The notes: generated from the sequence alone by a model not told the origin. A stretch of DNA of 64,000 nt from Giesbergeria sp. (GCA_023150295.1 JAKLLE010000004.1:1-64000), one strand, 5' to 3'. Positions 1 through 8,335 are shown, counted from the first letter of the stretch. A program made the numbers and translations.

Positions 1-140
1 GGGGGAATCGATGCGATAGCGCTGCGCATTCTTCCTGACAACCGCAAAGTGCTCAAATATTGAGCACCGAAGTGTTTCCGCCATGTTGCGGTTTTGAATT
101 TTGCAAGTCCCTCTGCGGTTTTGAATTTTGCAAGTCCCTC
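1..140 (+). mobile_element. end of an insertion sequence (family uncertain)
   Basis: The left edge holds the last 20 codons of an open frame ending in TGA at 61-63 (C-terminus reads RILPDNRKVLKY), then a short spacer and two head-to-tail 27-bp repeats at 87-113 and 114-140. Beyond about 141 the sequence is the start of a binding-protein gene read on the other strand. A coding end followed by repeated terminal motifs that stops abruptly inside another gene is what the right end of an insertion sequence looks like. Multiple terminal repeats are typical of IS21-like elements, but I cannot assign the family from this fragment. Confidence 0.6.
87..140. repeat. 27-bp tandem duplication at the IS end
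   Basis: Two exact copies of a 27-bp unit lie head to tail at 87-113 and 114-140. The core of each unit is TTTTGAATTTTGCAAGTCCC. They probably represent transposase-binding terminal repeats. Read on the minus strand they keep the broken binding-protein frame open, adding GLAKFKTAE-type residues twice. Confidence 0.8.
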
Positions 141-356
141 CAAGGTAATGATTTCGATCTTCTCGCCGCCCACGCCACCCTTGGCGTTGACATGGTCCAG
201 GTAGAGCTGCGCGCCCTGCATGGATTCCTTCACCGTGGCGGCCACCGTTCCGGTGACGCCCACGGTCTGCCCGATGCGCAATTGCGCGAAGGCGGCGCTG
301 GCGGCCAGGGCCAGCACACACGCCGCTGCCAGGGTTTTGACGTGTGGCGCAAGCAT
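141..356 (-). pseudogene. interrupted ABC-type branched-chain amino-acid-like substrate-binding protein (N-terminal part)
   Basis: The ATG at 354-356 lies two bases after the dctM stop codon, so this is the fourth gene of the TRAP operon. About 72 codons are intact: a signal peptide (hydrophobic LAAACVLALAASAAFA) followed by QLRIGQTVGVTGTVAATVKE and a segment ending GGEKIEIITLE. That is the N-terminus of a type I periplasmic binding protein of the LivK/amide-binding family. The family normally has about 370-400 residues. At about 141 the sequence switches into insertion-sequence end repeats, and the frame then stays open to the window edge as a meaningless fusion. The gene is therefore inactive unless the remainder lies intact elsewhere. 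Confidence 0.7.
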
Positions 357-358
357 GG

Positions 359-1642
359 CTAGATCATCCCCAGCAGGCGTGGGAACCACAGGCTGAACCC
401 TGGCCAATAGGTCACCACCATCAGGAAGCCCAGCATGGCCAGCAACCACGGCGTGACCGCCACTGTCAGCTCGGTGATGCCCATCTTGGTGATGCCCGAG
501 GCCACGTACAGGTTCAGCCCCACAGGCGGGGTGCACATCCCGATCTCCATGTTCACCACCATGATGATGCCGAAGTGCACCGGGTCAATGCCCAGTTTCA
601 TCGCCACCGGGAACAGGATGGGCGCGAAGATCAGCACGATGGAGGAAGGCTCCATGAAGTTGCCAGCCACCAGCAAGATCACGTTCACTGCCAGCAGGAA
701 GGCGATCACCCCCAAACCATTGCTCAGCATCCAGTCGGCCAGGGCCTGCGGGATGTTCTCGTTGGTCAGGATGAAGCTGAACAGCACCGCGTTGGTGATG
801 ATGTACAGCAGCATGGCGCTCATGTTGGCCGAGTTCAGCAGTACACGTGGCACATCCTTCAGGCTCATGTCCCTGTAAATGAACACTGTCACAAAGAAGG
901 CATACACCGCGCTCATGGCTGCCGCTTCTGTCGGGGTGAAGATGCCGGCATAGATACCGCCCATCACCACCACGATCAGGAACAGGCCCCAGGCTGAAGC
1001 ACGGAAGGCTTTCCAGCGCTCCCCCCAGGTGGCCCTGGGCAGCCGTGGGTAGTTGTTCTTGCGTGCACGCCAGTAGGTCACCAGGCCCAGCAAGATGGCC
1101 AAGGCCAGGCCAGGCACCACACCAGCCATGAACAGGGCGCCGACGGAAGTGTCCGTGCTGACCGAGTACATCACCATCACGATGGAGGGCGGAATCAGAA
1201 TGCCCAGTGCACCCGAGGTGGTGATGACCCCTGCACCGAAACGGCTTGGGAAACCCGCCTTGACCATGGCGGGCAGCAGGATGGAGCCGATGGCCACCAC
1301 CGTGGCCGGGCTGGAGCCCGACACGGCAGCAAACAGTGCGCAGGCCAGCACCCCCCCCAGCCCCAGGCCACCGTACCAGTGCCCCACCATGGCAGTGGCA
1401 AACTTGATCATGCGCCGCGCCACACCGCCGTGGGTGAGGAAGTTGCCTGCCAGGATGAAGAACGGGATCGCCATGATCTCGAACTTCTCGATGCCTGTGA
1501 ACAGCTTGAGCGCCACCGATTCCAGCGGTACATCGGTAAACCCGAACAGAAAGGTCAGTACCGTGAGACCCAGCGAGATCGAGACGGGCATGCCGGTGAG
1601 CATGAATACCACCAGCAGAACAAAGATGATGGCTGCGCTCAT
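359..1642 (-). CDS. dctM: TRAP transporter large permease (DctM)
   Basis: This 427-aa, strongly hydrophobic protein is the large inner-membrane subunit of a tripartite ATP-independent periplasmic transporter. It couples solute entry to a sodium or proton gradient. Length and about 12 membrane segments fit DctM. Family-like stretches include GMPVSISLGLTVLTFL near the start, AAVSGSSPATVVAIGSIL near residues 105-125 and IGMCTPPVGLNLYVASGI near residue 370. Its start overlaps the dctQ stop by 4 bp (ATGA), which implies translational coupling. The substrate is not readable from this subunit; neighbours suggest a C4-dicarboxylate or similar organic acid. Confidence 0.95.
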   Translation of the reverse strand: MSAAIIFVLLVVFMLTGMPVSISLGLTVLTFLFGFTDVPLESVALKLFTGIEKFEIMAIPFFILAGNFLTHGGVARRMIKFATAMVGHWYGGLGLGGVLACALFAAVSGSSPATVVAIGSILLPAMVKAGFPSRFGAGVITTSGALGILIPPSIVMVMYSVSTDTSVGALFMAGVVPGLALAILLGLVTYWRARKNNYPRLPRATWGERWKAFRASAWGLFLIVVVMGGIYAGIFTPTEAAAMSAVYAFFVTVFIYRDMSLKDVPRVLLNSANMSAMLLYIITNAVLFSFILTNENIPQALADWMLSNGLGVIAFLLAVNVILLVAGNFMEPSSIVLIFAPILFPVAMKLGIDPVHFGIIMVVNMEIGMCTPPVGLNLYVASGITKMGITELTVAVTPWLLAMLGFLMVVTYWPGFSLWFPRLLGMI

Positions 1643-2313
1643 GGCTTGGAGTCTCCATCTCGGCGCATGTCGGCCGGGTGCAGGTTGTCCTGCATGTTGT
1701 AGGGATTGATGTTCAGCGACTGCTCTTCCTCGTCCAGGCCATCCACATGGCCATGGTCATGGTGCGGCAGCTCGCCGGTGCGGATGAAGTTGACCATCAC
1801 CTGCAAAAAGCGGAAACACATCAGGCTGGTACCCAGCGGAATGGCGCTGTAGACGATCCAGGTGGGCCACTCCAGGTCGGGGGTGGTGGGGCCTTCGATC
1901 AAGTGATCAACGGACAGGCCCAGCAGTTTGAAAATTCCGTAGTGGGCGCCGTTCTCCCAGACGAAGTGGCTGCCCAATGCGGCAATGATGGCCGTGAACA
2001 CCGCGCCCGAAGCCAGGCCAATGATGATGAACTTGCCACGGGTCTTGGCATCGAACTGGTTGATCAGCACATCGACACCCACGTGGATACCGGTGCGCAC
2101 GCCATAGGCTGCGCCGAATTTCGCCATCCAAACGAACATGATGATGGTCAGCTCCTGCGCCCAGGTCATGTTGATGGACAGCAGCCAGTCCTGCACGCCC
2201 GGGATGGCAAAGCCCGCCCCGTAGCGGTGCAGCACTGCAGCAAATACGATGAGCGTGGCGCCGCCCATCAGGAAGATGATGAGCCACTCTTCCAGATGAT
2301 CAAGAAATTTCAT
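1639..2313 (-). CDS. dctQ: TRAP transporter small permease (DctQ)
   Basis: A 224-aa protein starting MKFLDHLEEWLIIFLMGG with four predicted membrane segments, the pattern of the small TRAP subunit that bridges binding protein and large permease. The ATG at 2313 is chosen because a GGAGAC-type ribosome site sits just upstream; a longer frame reaching 2370 lacks membrane-protein character. At 224 residues it is somewhat longer than a typical DctQ (160-200), with a hydrophilic, acidic C-terminal tail rich in His, Asp and Glu. It is co-transcribed with dctM (4-bp overlap) and separated from dctP by a 131-bp gap containing a hairpin. Confidence 0.93.
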   Translation of the reverse strand: MKFLDHLEEWLIIFLMGGATLIVFAAVLHRYGAGFAIPGVQDWLLSINMTWAQELTIIMFVWMAKFGAAYGVRTGIHVGVDVLINQFDAKTRGKFIIIGLASGAVFTAIIAALGSHFVWENGAHYGIFKLLGLSVDHLIEGPTTPDLEWPTWIVYSAIPLGTSLMCFRFLQVMVNFIRTGELPHHDHGHVDGLDEEEQSLNINPYNMQDNLHPADMRRDGDSKP

Positions 2314-2394
2314 GGGAGTCTCCGGGGGAGATCGTTGTGTGGGCCGGTGCTGCAAGCCAGCAGGACCCACGGTTCATCTGGCACACCAGCCGTC

Positions 2395-2425
2395 TGGTGT
2401 GCCCTTCGGTGGTGGCTGCACACCA
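2395..2425 (-). promoter_or_regulatory. intercistronic hairpin between dctP and dctQ
   Basis: TGGTGTGC at 2395-2402 pairs perfectly with GCACACCA at 2418-2425 around a 15-nt loop. It lies downstream of dctP and upstream of dctQ with no T-tract. Hairpins here in TRAP and ABC operons commonly stabilise or partly terminate the binding-protein message so that it is made in excess. That role is inferred. Confidence 0.5.
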
Positions 2426-2444
2426 CCACCGGCACATCACACCA

Positions 2445-3452
2445 TCAGAGCTTGGCCGGATCGAAGCCAGTGGCTTTGTAGACCTCTTGGATGGTTTCCT
2501 TGCCCACACGGCTGGACATCTTCTCGTGCACCGGCAGCAGCGCCTTCTTCAGCGCCGTGCGCTCTTCCTTGGTGGGGGTGTGCACCGCCGTCTTGCCGCT
2601 CTTCTTCACTGCCTCCAGCGCCTGGTCGTTCTCGTCCTGGGCGATCTGGTTGGCGTAGAAGGTGGCCTGCTTCATGGCCTGGCCCAGTTGGTCACGCACA
2701 TCGGCGGGCAGGCCATCCCAGAACTTCTTGTTCACGATGACGGCATAGCCCAGGTAGCCGTGGTTGGTCAGGGTCAGGTGCTTCTGCACCTCGTGCATCT
2801 TCTGGGTGAAGAAGTTGGAGGGCGGGTTCTCGGTGCCATCGACCACACCGGTCTGCAGGGCCTGGTAGGTCTCGCCAAAGGCCATGACCTGCGGAATGCC
2901 GCCCAGGGCGCGGATCTGCTCCTCGATCACCTTGGACGACTGGATGCGGTACTTCATGCCCTTGTAGTCGGCCACGGTCTTGAGCGGCTTGTTGGCCGAG
3001 AAGACCTTGAAACCGTTGTCCCAGAAGGCCAGGCCGGTGATGCCTCGGGTTTCGAGCTTCTTGAACAGCTTTTCACCCACGGGGCCGGCCGTGACCTTGT
3101 GCAGGTCTTCCTTGGTGTCAAACATGAAGGGCAGGTCGAACACCTCGAATTCACGCACGCCCAGCGGGCCAAACTTGGCCAGCGAAGGGGCCAGCATCTG
3201 CACGGAGCCCAGTTGCAGGGCTTCCATCTCTTCCTTGTCCTTGTACAGCGTGCTGTTGGCGTACACCTCGACCTTGACCTTGCCGCCCGTCAGCTCTGCC
3301 GCCTTGTTGGCAAAGAACTCGGCCGCCTTGCCCTTGGGGGTGCTTTGTGCCACCACGTGGCTGAACTTGATGACGATCTGCTGGGCCTGGACCGTCGTGG
3401 CGCCGATCGCCACCAGTGCACAGACGAGAACTTTTTTCACGGGAAAACGCAT
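2445..3452 (-). CDS. dctP: TRAP transporter periplasmic solute-binding protein (DctP)
   Basis: A 335-aa periplasmic protein with a signal peptide (MRFPVKKVLVCALVAIGATTVQA, cleavage before QQIVIKFSH). The mature part carries DctP family marks: KFSHVVAQSTPKGKAAEFFA at the start, LGSVQMLAPSLAKFG, DLPFMF, the substrate-contacting arginine in MKYRIQSSKVI, and GVVDGTENPPSNF. It delivers the substrate to DctQM. Binding proteins of this type often take succinate, malate or fumarate, but the ligand cannot be fixed from sequence alone. It is first in the operon. A second homologue is encoded just upstream at 3555-4559. Confidence 0.95.
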   Translation of the reverse strand: MRFPVKKVLVCALVAIGATTVQAQQIVIKFSHVVAQSTPKGKAAEFFANKAAELTGGKVKVEVYANSTLYKDKEEMEALQLGSVQMLAPSLAKFGPLGVREFEVFDLPFMFDTKEDLHKVTAGPVGEKLFKKLETRGITGLAFWDNGFKVFSANKPLKTVADYKGMKYRIQSSKVIEEQIRALGGIPQVMAFGETYQALQTGVVDGTENPPSNFFTQKMHEVQKHLTLTNHGYLGYAVIVNKKFWDGLPADVRDQLGQAMKQATFYANQIAQDENDQALEAVKKSGKTAVHTPTKEERTALKKALLPVHEKMSSRVGKETIQEVYKATGFDPAKL

Positions 3453-3520
3453 GCTTGACTCCTGGGTTGTAAGTGGTTGACAACGGAGCGAACTTTAGGC
3501 CGCGTGTCACTGTCTTGTAA

Positions 3521-3536
3521 CTGTGGCGTTCCACAG
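3521..3536. promoter_or_regulatory. inverted repeat upstream of dctP (operator or terminator)
   Basis: CTGTGG at 3521-3526 and CCACAG at 3531-3536 flank CGTT in the 102-bp gap between the upstream binding-protein gene and dctP. No T-tract follows on the minus strand, so an operator for the neighbouring DctR-like regulator is as likely as a terminator. A second, looser dyad (GTTGT at 3466-3470, ACAAC at 3480-3484) lies closer to dctP. Confidence 0.35.
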
Positions 3537-3554
3537 CTAGGGTTTACCCGGAAA

Positions 3555-4559
3555 TCACCCAGCCAGCACGGCCCGGACCCGATCCATCCACTGTCGGCCA
3601 ATGCGCCCCTGCAGGCCCCGCGCCACTTCCTGCGTGGCCTGGCGCAGCCGCTGGCGCTGTGCTTCGTCGGGCGCATGGATGCGTGTGCCGCCGCCCAGGC
3701 GCAGGTTCGCCAGGGCCTCGTCGTTTTCGTACTGCGCAATGGTGTTGCCCCAGTCCAGCGCATCGGCCATGGCCTGCTGGATGAGGGAACGATCGGCTTC
3801 GGACAGATGGTTCCAGAAACGCTGGTTCACCACCACGCAGTAGCCCAGGTAACCGTGGCGGGTCAGGCTCAGGTCGGTCTGCACCTCGTGCATGCGCTGC
3901 GTCCAGAGGTTGGACATCGGGTTCTCCGTCCCGTCCACCACGCCCGTGGCCAGGGCGCGGCGGGTTTCGCCAAAGCCCAGCACCACCGGCTTGGCGCCCA
4001 GGGCGCGCATCTGGTGGGCAATCACGCGCGAGCTCTGGATGCGCATGCGCAGGCCCACAAAGTCCTGCGGCGCCAGCAACGGGCGGTTGGCGCTCATGTG
4101 CTTGAAGCCGTTGTCCAGGTAACCCAGCCCCACCATGCGCTGGCGCTCCAGCGCGGCGAGCAGTTCGTTGCCAATCGCGCTGTGCATCACGCGGTGCACC
4201 TGCTCCTTGGAGTCGAACAGGAACGGCAGATCAAACAGCTCGAACTCCGGGAAGCCCACGCGCCCGAACTTGGACAGCGAAGGCGCCAGCATGTCCACCG
4301 CACCCAGTTGCAGCGCCTGGATCTCGTCGGCATCGCCAAACAGCACCGAGTTGGGGTAGATGACCACCTGGATACGCCCCTGGCTGAGCGACTGCACGCG
4401 CTCGCGGAAGCGCTCCAACGCCAGGCCCTTGGGCGTTTGCCGCGCCACCACGTGGGACAGGCGGATGGTCACCACCCCTTGCGCAGCCCCCAGCGCAGGG
4501 ATACCCGCCAAGGCCAGTGCCTGCAGACAACGGCGGCGAGGAATGGCTGCGGCGCACAT
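3555..4559 (-). CDS. second DctP-family solute-binding protein, adjacent to sensor kinase
   Basis: A 334-aa DctP homologue (VVTIRLSHVVARQTPKGLALERFRE, LGAVDMLAPSLSKFG, LRMRIQSSRVIAHQMRALG, GVVDGTENPMSNLW) with the conserved ligand arginine. The start at 4559 gives MCAAAIPRRR and a hydrophobic stretch ending near GAAQG, so it is exported; the arginine cluster could suit Tat, but Sec is equally possible. It has no permease genes of its own. It sits between dctP and the divergent sensor kinase, whose ATG is only 50 bp away. It may feed DctQM with another ligand or act as a periplasmic partner of the kinase. Confidence 0.9.
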   Translation of the reverse strand: MCAAAIPRRRCLQALALAGIPALGAAQGVVTIRLSHVVARQTPKGLALERFRERVQSLSQGRIQVVIYPNSVLFGDADEIQALQLGAVDMLAPSLSKFGRVGFPEFELFDLPFLFDSKEQVHRVMHSAIGNELLAALERQRMVGLGYLDNGFKHMSANRPLLAPQDFVGLRMRIQSSRVIAHQMRALGAKPVVLGFGETRRALATGVVDGTENPMSNLWTQRMHEVQTDLSLTRHGYLGYCVVVNQRFWNHLSEADRSLIQQAMADALDWGNTIAQYENDEALANLRLGGGTRIHAPDEAQRQRLRQATQEVARGLQGRIGRQWMDRVRAVLAG

Positions 4560-4609
4560 GGCCGGTATTATGGCCACGCTGCCCGAGTGACGGCAGACTG
4601 CACGCCGCC

Positions 4610-6646
4610 ATGCCCCTACCCTCCCAATCCTCTGACGACTTTGCCCTGCTGCACGCCAGCAAACGTGCCCTGAGCGACCGGGGTCGCTGGACCGTGCTGT
4701 GGATGATGGGCCTGGTGGTGCTGGTCGTCTCGGCCGTGATGGCGCTGGTGTGGTACCTCAACAGCTTCGAGACCGAGGAAGAAGAGCGCCGCCGGGGCGC
4801 CGACGCCCAGTGGCTGGAGCAAAGCGTGCAGTTCCACTTTCGCCGCCTGGAAGACGACCTCGCCACCCTGGCACGGCAGGCAGCGATCGATGGCCCGCAG
4901 GCCTTGCGCGCTGCGGGCCAGGGTGAAGGCGACAGCGCGCCCGCAGGCATGCTGTGGCGCACACCCGGTGTGGTGCTGGCCCATGCCTGGCTGGCCACGC
5001 AGGGCGCCAGCGCAGGCGACGTGCGCGCCTGGCAGAACGACCAGGCCGAGCACGACGACAACTTCCAGGCCCTGAAGACGCTGCAGGACATCGTCAGCGG
5101 TCTGCGCCGCTCCAGCTACGCCGGGCCCATGCGCCGCTTCGATGGCCGCACCACCGACCGCGTCTGGCTTGCGGTGCCCTACTTCGACGGCAGCCGACTG
5201 ATGGGCATCTATGTGGCCGCGCTGTCCACCCAGGCGGCGGTGGACGCCTTGCTGCCGCCGTGGTTCCTGCAAAGCCAGACCGTGCGCCTGGTCGTGGACG
5301 CCGTGGACACGCCCCCCACCGACCAGGCGCAAGGCCCCTACCGCACGGTGATGAACCTGCCCGGCACCGACCTGATGCTGGAAGTGGTGCCCCAGGGGCC
5401 GCAGACCTCGCCCGTGCCGCGCATCTTCTTTGTCGTGGCGCTGCTGTTTCTGCTGGGCATGCTGGCCAGCCTGGCCGCGCTGCGGCGCGACTTCATCAAG
5501 CGCCAGCAGGTGCAGCAGCGCCTGCAGGCCGAGGTGGCACTGCGCTCGGCCATGGAGCGCTCGGTCACCATCGGCATGCGCGCCTGGGACATGACGGGCA
5601 AGATCCTCTACGTGAACCAGGCCTTCTGCTCCATGGTGGGCTACAGCGCACAAGAGCTGCGCGGCGCCCGCGCGCCCTTGCCCTACTGGCCCACCGACCA
5701 GGCCGACGAGCTGGCACTGCTGCACCGCGCGGTCATCAGCCAGGGCACGCAGGCCCAGGGCATCGAGGTGCAGTTCCAGCACCGCAGCGGCCACCGCGTG
5801 GACGTGCTGATCCATGAAGCGCCGCTGACTGCCGCCGACGGCAGCCAGTTGGGCTGGATGAGCTCGGTGCTCGACATCAGCGAGCGCAAGCGCGCCCAGC
5901 AATTGGCCGCACTGCAGCAGGAAAAGCTCGAAGCCTCGGGCCGCCTGGTGGCCGTGGGCGAGGTGGCCTCCACCCTGGCGCACGAACTCAACCAACCGCT
6001 GGGCGCGCTGGCCAGTTTTGCCAACGGCCTGCTCAACCGGCTGCGCGACGGCAACATTACGCCCGAGGAACTGCACACCGTGGTGCAGCGCATGGCCCAG
6101 CTCGCCGAACGTGCCGGGGGCGTGATCCAGCGCGTCAACGCCTTTGCGCGCCGGCGCGAACTGAACCTGGACAGCGTGGATCTCACGGCCCTGGTGCGCC
6201 GCGCCGTGTCTTCCGTGCAGGAGGCGCACGCCACCCCCGTGGTGCTGGAACTGCCCACGCAACCCGTATGGGTGCAGGGCGACGCCCTGCTGCTGGAGCA
6301 CCTGGTGCACAACCTGTGCGGCAATGCGCTCGACTGGGCGCAGCGCGGCACCGCACGCCCCCAGGTCCAGGTGCGGCTGCGCCCCAATGCCAACGTGCTG
6401 GTCACCCTGGCGGTGGCCGACAGCGGCCCTGGCGTGCCTGAGGCCGAGCGCGCGCGCATCTTCGACGCCTTCTTCAGCACCAAGGACGGCGGCATGGGCA
6501 TGGGGCTGGCGATCTGCCGCTCCATCACCGAGGCGCACCACGGGCGCATCGTCGTCGGCCAGGATGAAACCCTGGGAGGCGCGCTGTTCACCGTTCAGTT
6601 ACCCTTGGCCACCGCCCCCGCAACCGCCCCCAGCCCCGCGCCATGA
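4610..6646 (+). CDS. dctS: DctS-like sensor histidine kinase with PAS domain
   Basis: A 678-aa membrane kinase. Layout: membrane segment about residues 27-48, periplasmic sensor region about 50-270, second membrane segment about 272-290, PAS domain about 315-425, dimerisation domain with phospho-acceptor His458 in TLAHELNQPLGALASFANGL, then an ATPase domain (NLCGNALDW, DSGPGVP, GMGMGLAIC). The HELNQPLG form of the H-box is typical of DctS/FixL-type kinases. ATG 4610 is used because the longer upstream frame runs into the divergent binding-protein gene. It overlaps the regulator gene by 4 bp (ATGA), so the two form one operon, and probably controls the TRAP genes. Confidence 0.93.
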   Translation: MPLPSQSSDDFALLHASKRALSDRGRWTVLWMMGLVVLVVSAVMALVWYLNSFETEEEERRRGADAQWLEQSVQFHFRRLEDDLATLARQAAIDGPQALRAAGQGEGDSAPAGMLWRTPGVVLAHAWLATQGASAGDVRAWQNDQAEHDDNFQALKTLQDIVSGLRRSSYAGPMRRFDGRTTDRVWLAVPYFDGSRLMGIYVAALSTQAAVDALLPPWFLQSQTVRLVVDAVDTPPTDQAQGPYRTVMNLPGTDLMLEVVPQGPQTSPVPRIFFVVALLFLLGMLASLAALRRDFIKRQQVQQRLQAEVALRSAMERSVTIGMRAWDMTGKILYVNQAFCSMVGYSAQELRGARAPLPYWPTDQADELALLHRAVISQGTQAQGIEVQFQHRSGHRVDVLIHEAPLTAADGSQLGWMSSVLDISERKRAQQLAALQQEKLEASGRLVAVGEVASTLAHELNQPLGALASFANGLLNRLRDGNITPEELHTVVQRMAQLAERAGGVIQRVNAFARRRELNLDSVDLTALVRRAVSSVQEAHATPVVLELPTQPVWVQGDALLLEHLVHNLCGNALDWAQRGTARPQVQVRLRPNANVLVTLAVADSGPGVPEAERARIFDAFFSTKDGGMGMGLAICRSITEAHHGRIVVGQDETLGGALFTVQLPLATAPATAPSPAP

Positions 6647-7293
6647 CCAACGAACTGCGAGCCGTGGACATCCACATCGTGGACGACGACGCCGACGTGC
6701 GCGACGGCCTGGCCTGGCTGTTCGACTCGCGCGGCTACCAGACCCGCACCTGGGACAGCGGCGCCGCACTGCTGGAGGCCGCACGCCAGCGCCAAGGCAA
6801 CTGGGGGCTGGCGGTGGTGCTGCTGGACGTGCGCATGCAGCCGCTGTCGGGCCCGGTCACCTTCGAGCAGCTCAAGGCCCTGGGCTGCCCCTGGCCGGTG
6901 CTGTTTCTCACGGGCCATGGCGACGTGGGCACGGCGGTGGGCGCCGTCAAGAACGGCGCCTGGGACTTTCTGGAAAAGCCCTTCCAGGACAACATGCTGG
7001 TGGACCGCGTTGAACAGGCCATGCACGCTGCCTGTGCGCAAACCGATGCCGAGCGCGAAGCCCATCGCCTGCGCCAGGCCCTGGCCAGCCTGAGCCCGCG
7101 CGAACGCGAGGTGCTCGACCAGCTGATCCTGGGCCACTACAACAAGAACATCGCCGACCACCTGGGCATCACCCAGCGCACGGTGGAATTCCACCGCGCC
7201 AACATCTTCGAAAAAATGGGCGTCGAATCGGCCATCGAACTGGCGCACAAGCTCGGTCGACTGGAACCCATGCCCGGCGGCGAATCCAAGTAA
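6643..7293 (+). CDS. dctR: DctR-like response regulator (FixJ/LuxR type)
   Basis: A 216-aa regulator with an N-terminal receiver (acidic DDD at 14-16, phospho-acceptor Asp62 in LLDVRM, LTGHGD switch region, conserved Lys in LEKPF) and a C-terminal LuxR-type helix-turn-helix (LSPREREVLDQLILG, NKNIADHLGITQRTVEFHRANIFEKMG). This is the FixJ/TodT/DctR architecture, working with sigma-70 promoters rather than sigma-54. It is translationally coupled to the kinase gene. The likely target is the binding-protein/TRAP block on the other side of the kinase; the dyads at 3466-3484 and 3521-3536 are candidate sites. Confidence 0.92.
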   Translation: MTNELRAVDIHIVDDDADVRDGLAWLFDSRGYQTRTWDSGAALLEAARQRQGNWGLAVVLLDVRMQPLSGPVTFEQLKALGCPWPVLFLTGHGDVGTAVGAVKNGAWDFLEKPFQDNMLVDRVEQAMHAACAQTDAEREAHRLRQALASLSPREREVLDQLILGHYNKNIADHLGITQRTVEFHRANIFEKMGVESAIELAHKLGRLEPMPGGESK

Positions 7294-7296
7294 AAA

Positions 7297-7346
7297 CGGG
7301 CTCTAGCGCTCGTATTTATTGCGCAAATAGCTATTGTTTTGATAGC
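7297..7346 (+). repeat. dispersed double-hairpin repeat, copy 1
   Basis: A member of the nine-copy family. It has a left arm GGCTCTAGCGC, an interrupted stem, then GCTATTGTTTTGATAGC, an AT-rich hairpin. It lies between the convergent dctR-like and AraC-type genes, where it could serve as a bidirectional transcription stop. Confidence 0.8.
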
Positions 7347-7351
7347 ACACA

Positions 7352-8335
7352 TCAAGCCTGGGCCTGGCTGCGCCACGCCTGCGGTGTGCCGCCCGTCCAG
7401 CGCCGGAACGCGCGCCAGAAGGTGCTGGGCTCGGCAAAGCCCAGCGATTGGCCGATGTCGCCCAGGGCGCGGTCGGTCTGGGCCACGGCGTGCAGGGCGG
7501 CGTCGCGCCGGGCCTCGTCCACCAGTGCCGAAAAGCTCAGGCCCTGCGAGCGCATGCGCCGCGCCAGGGTGCGTTCCCCCAGGGACAGGGCCTGCGCCGC
7601 CTGGGCGCGCGTGGGCAGGCCCAGAGGGAGTTGGCGTGCAATCCAGGCGCGCAACTGGGGCGCCAGCGGCTCCGTGGCGGACAAGGCCTGCAGGCGTGCC
7701 TGGGCGTATTGGTGGTGCATCTGCGCCAGTTGCGCATCGGCCTGCGGCAGGGGGGCGTCCAGCACGGCGTTGTCCAGCAGCACGCCGCTGAAGGCCTGCT
7801 CAAACTCCACCGGGCACTGGAACACCTCGCGGTACACCGCCAGCGGTCCGATCTGTGCCTGACTGAACTGCACACGTCTGGGGCGCACCGGCTGCGCCGT
7901 GACCCAGCGCGCAAACGCCACCACAGCGGCCAGCACCGCCTCGATCTGGTGCGGGCTGAAGGCCAGTGCCCCCTGGCGCGGGTGGTACACCGCCCAACTG
8001 GCGGATTCGCCCGCAATTATCTGGAACCGCCCGCCGTCCGAAATCAGGCGCTGGTACTGCTGCACCAGGGCAATGGCCCCGCGCAGGCTGGGGGCCGACT
8101 GCAGCACAAAGCTCACCACATTGAAGCTGGCCGGGCCCACCACCGAGCCTGCGCGCAGGCCAAAGCTCGCGTCCTGCGTGCACTGCACGGCGGCGCGCCA
8201 CAGCCGCGTGATGTGGTCTATGGGCCAGCGCTCGGCCTGCAGCTCCTCAGGCGCAATGCCTGCGGCAGCCAGCACCTGTGCGCTTTCCACCCCCTGGACC
8301 TGGGCGGCTGCCAGCACCGTGTGCACCCAGCTCAT
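7352..8335 (-). CDS. AraC-family transcriptional regulator
   Basis: A 327-aa regulator. The first about 200 residues form an arabinose-binding-like ligand domain of the OruR/ArgR type (GLRAGSVVGPASFNVVSFVLQSAPSLRGA, FSPHQIEAVLAAVVAFAR). The C-terminal about 100 residues are the double helix-turn-helix (LGERTLARRMRSQGLSFSALVDEARRDAALH, LGDIGQSLGFAEPSTFWRAFRRWTGGTPQAWR), with the characteristic second-helix motif GFAEPSTFWRAFRRWTG. ATG 8335 gives MSWVHTV; a longer frame to 8359 is possible. It is divergent from the flavoprotein gene 137 bp away and is probably its activator. Confidence 0.9.
   Translation of the reverse strand: MSWVHTVLAAAQVQGVESAQVLAAAGIAPEELQAERWPIDHITRLWRAAVQCTQDASFGLRAGSVVGPASFNVVSFVLQSAPSLRGAIALVQQYQRLISDGGRFQIIAGESASWAVYHPRQGALAFSPHQIEAVLAAVVAFARWVTAQPVRPRRVQFSQAQIGPLAVYREVFQCPVEFEQAFSGVLLDNAVLDAPLPQADAQLAQMHHQYAQARLQALSATEPLAPQLRAWIARQLPLGLPTRAQAAQALSLGERTLARRMRSQGLSFSALVDEARRDAALHAVAQTDRALGDIGQSLGFAEPSTFWRAFRRWTGGTPQAWRSQAQA

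Noticed and set aside
87-140. Two direct repeats as a CRISPR remnant
   Set aside because: The units are directly adjacent with no spacer, only two in number, and fit insertion-sequence ends better.
60-997. Plus-strand frames at 60-362 and 344-997
   Set aside because: Both are shadows of the broken binding-protein gene and of dctM on the minus strand.
4616-6541. A 641-codon open frame opposite the DctS-like kinase
   Set aside because: Low-complexity composition with no motifs; the plus-strand kinase has a full set of conserved domains.
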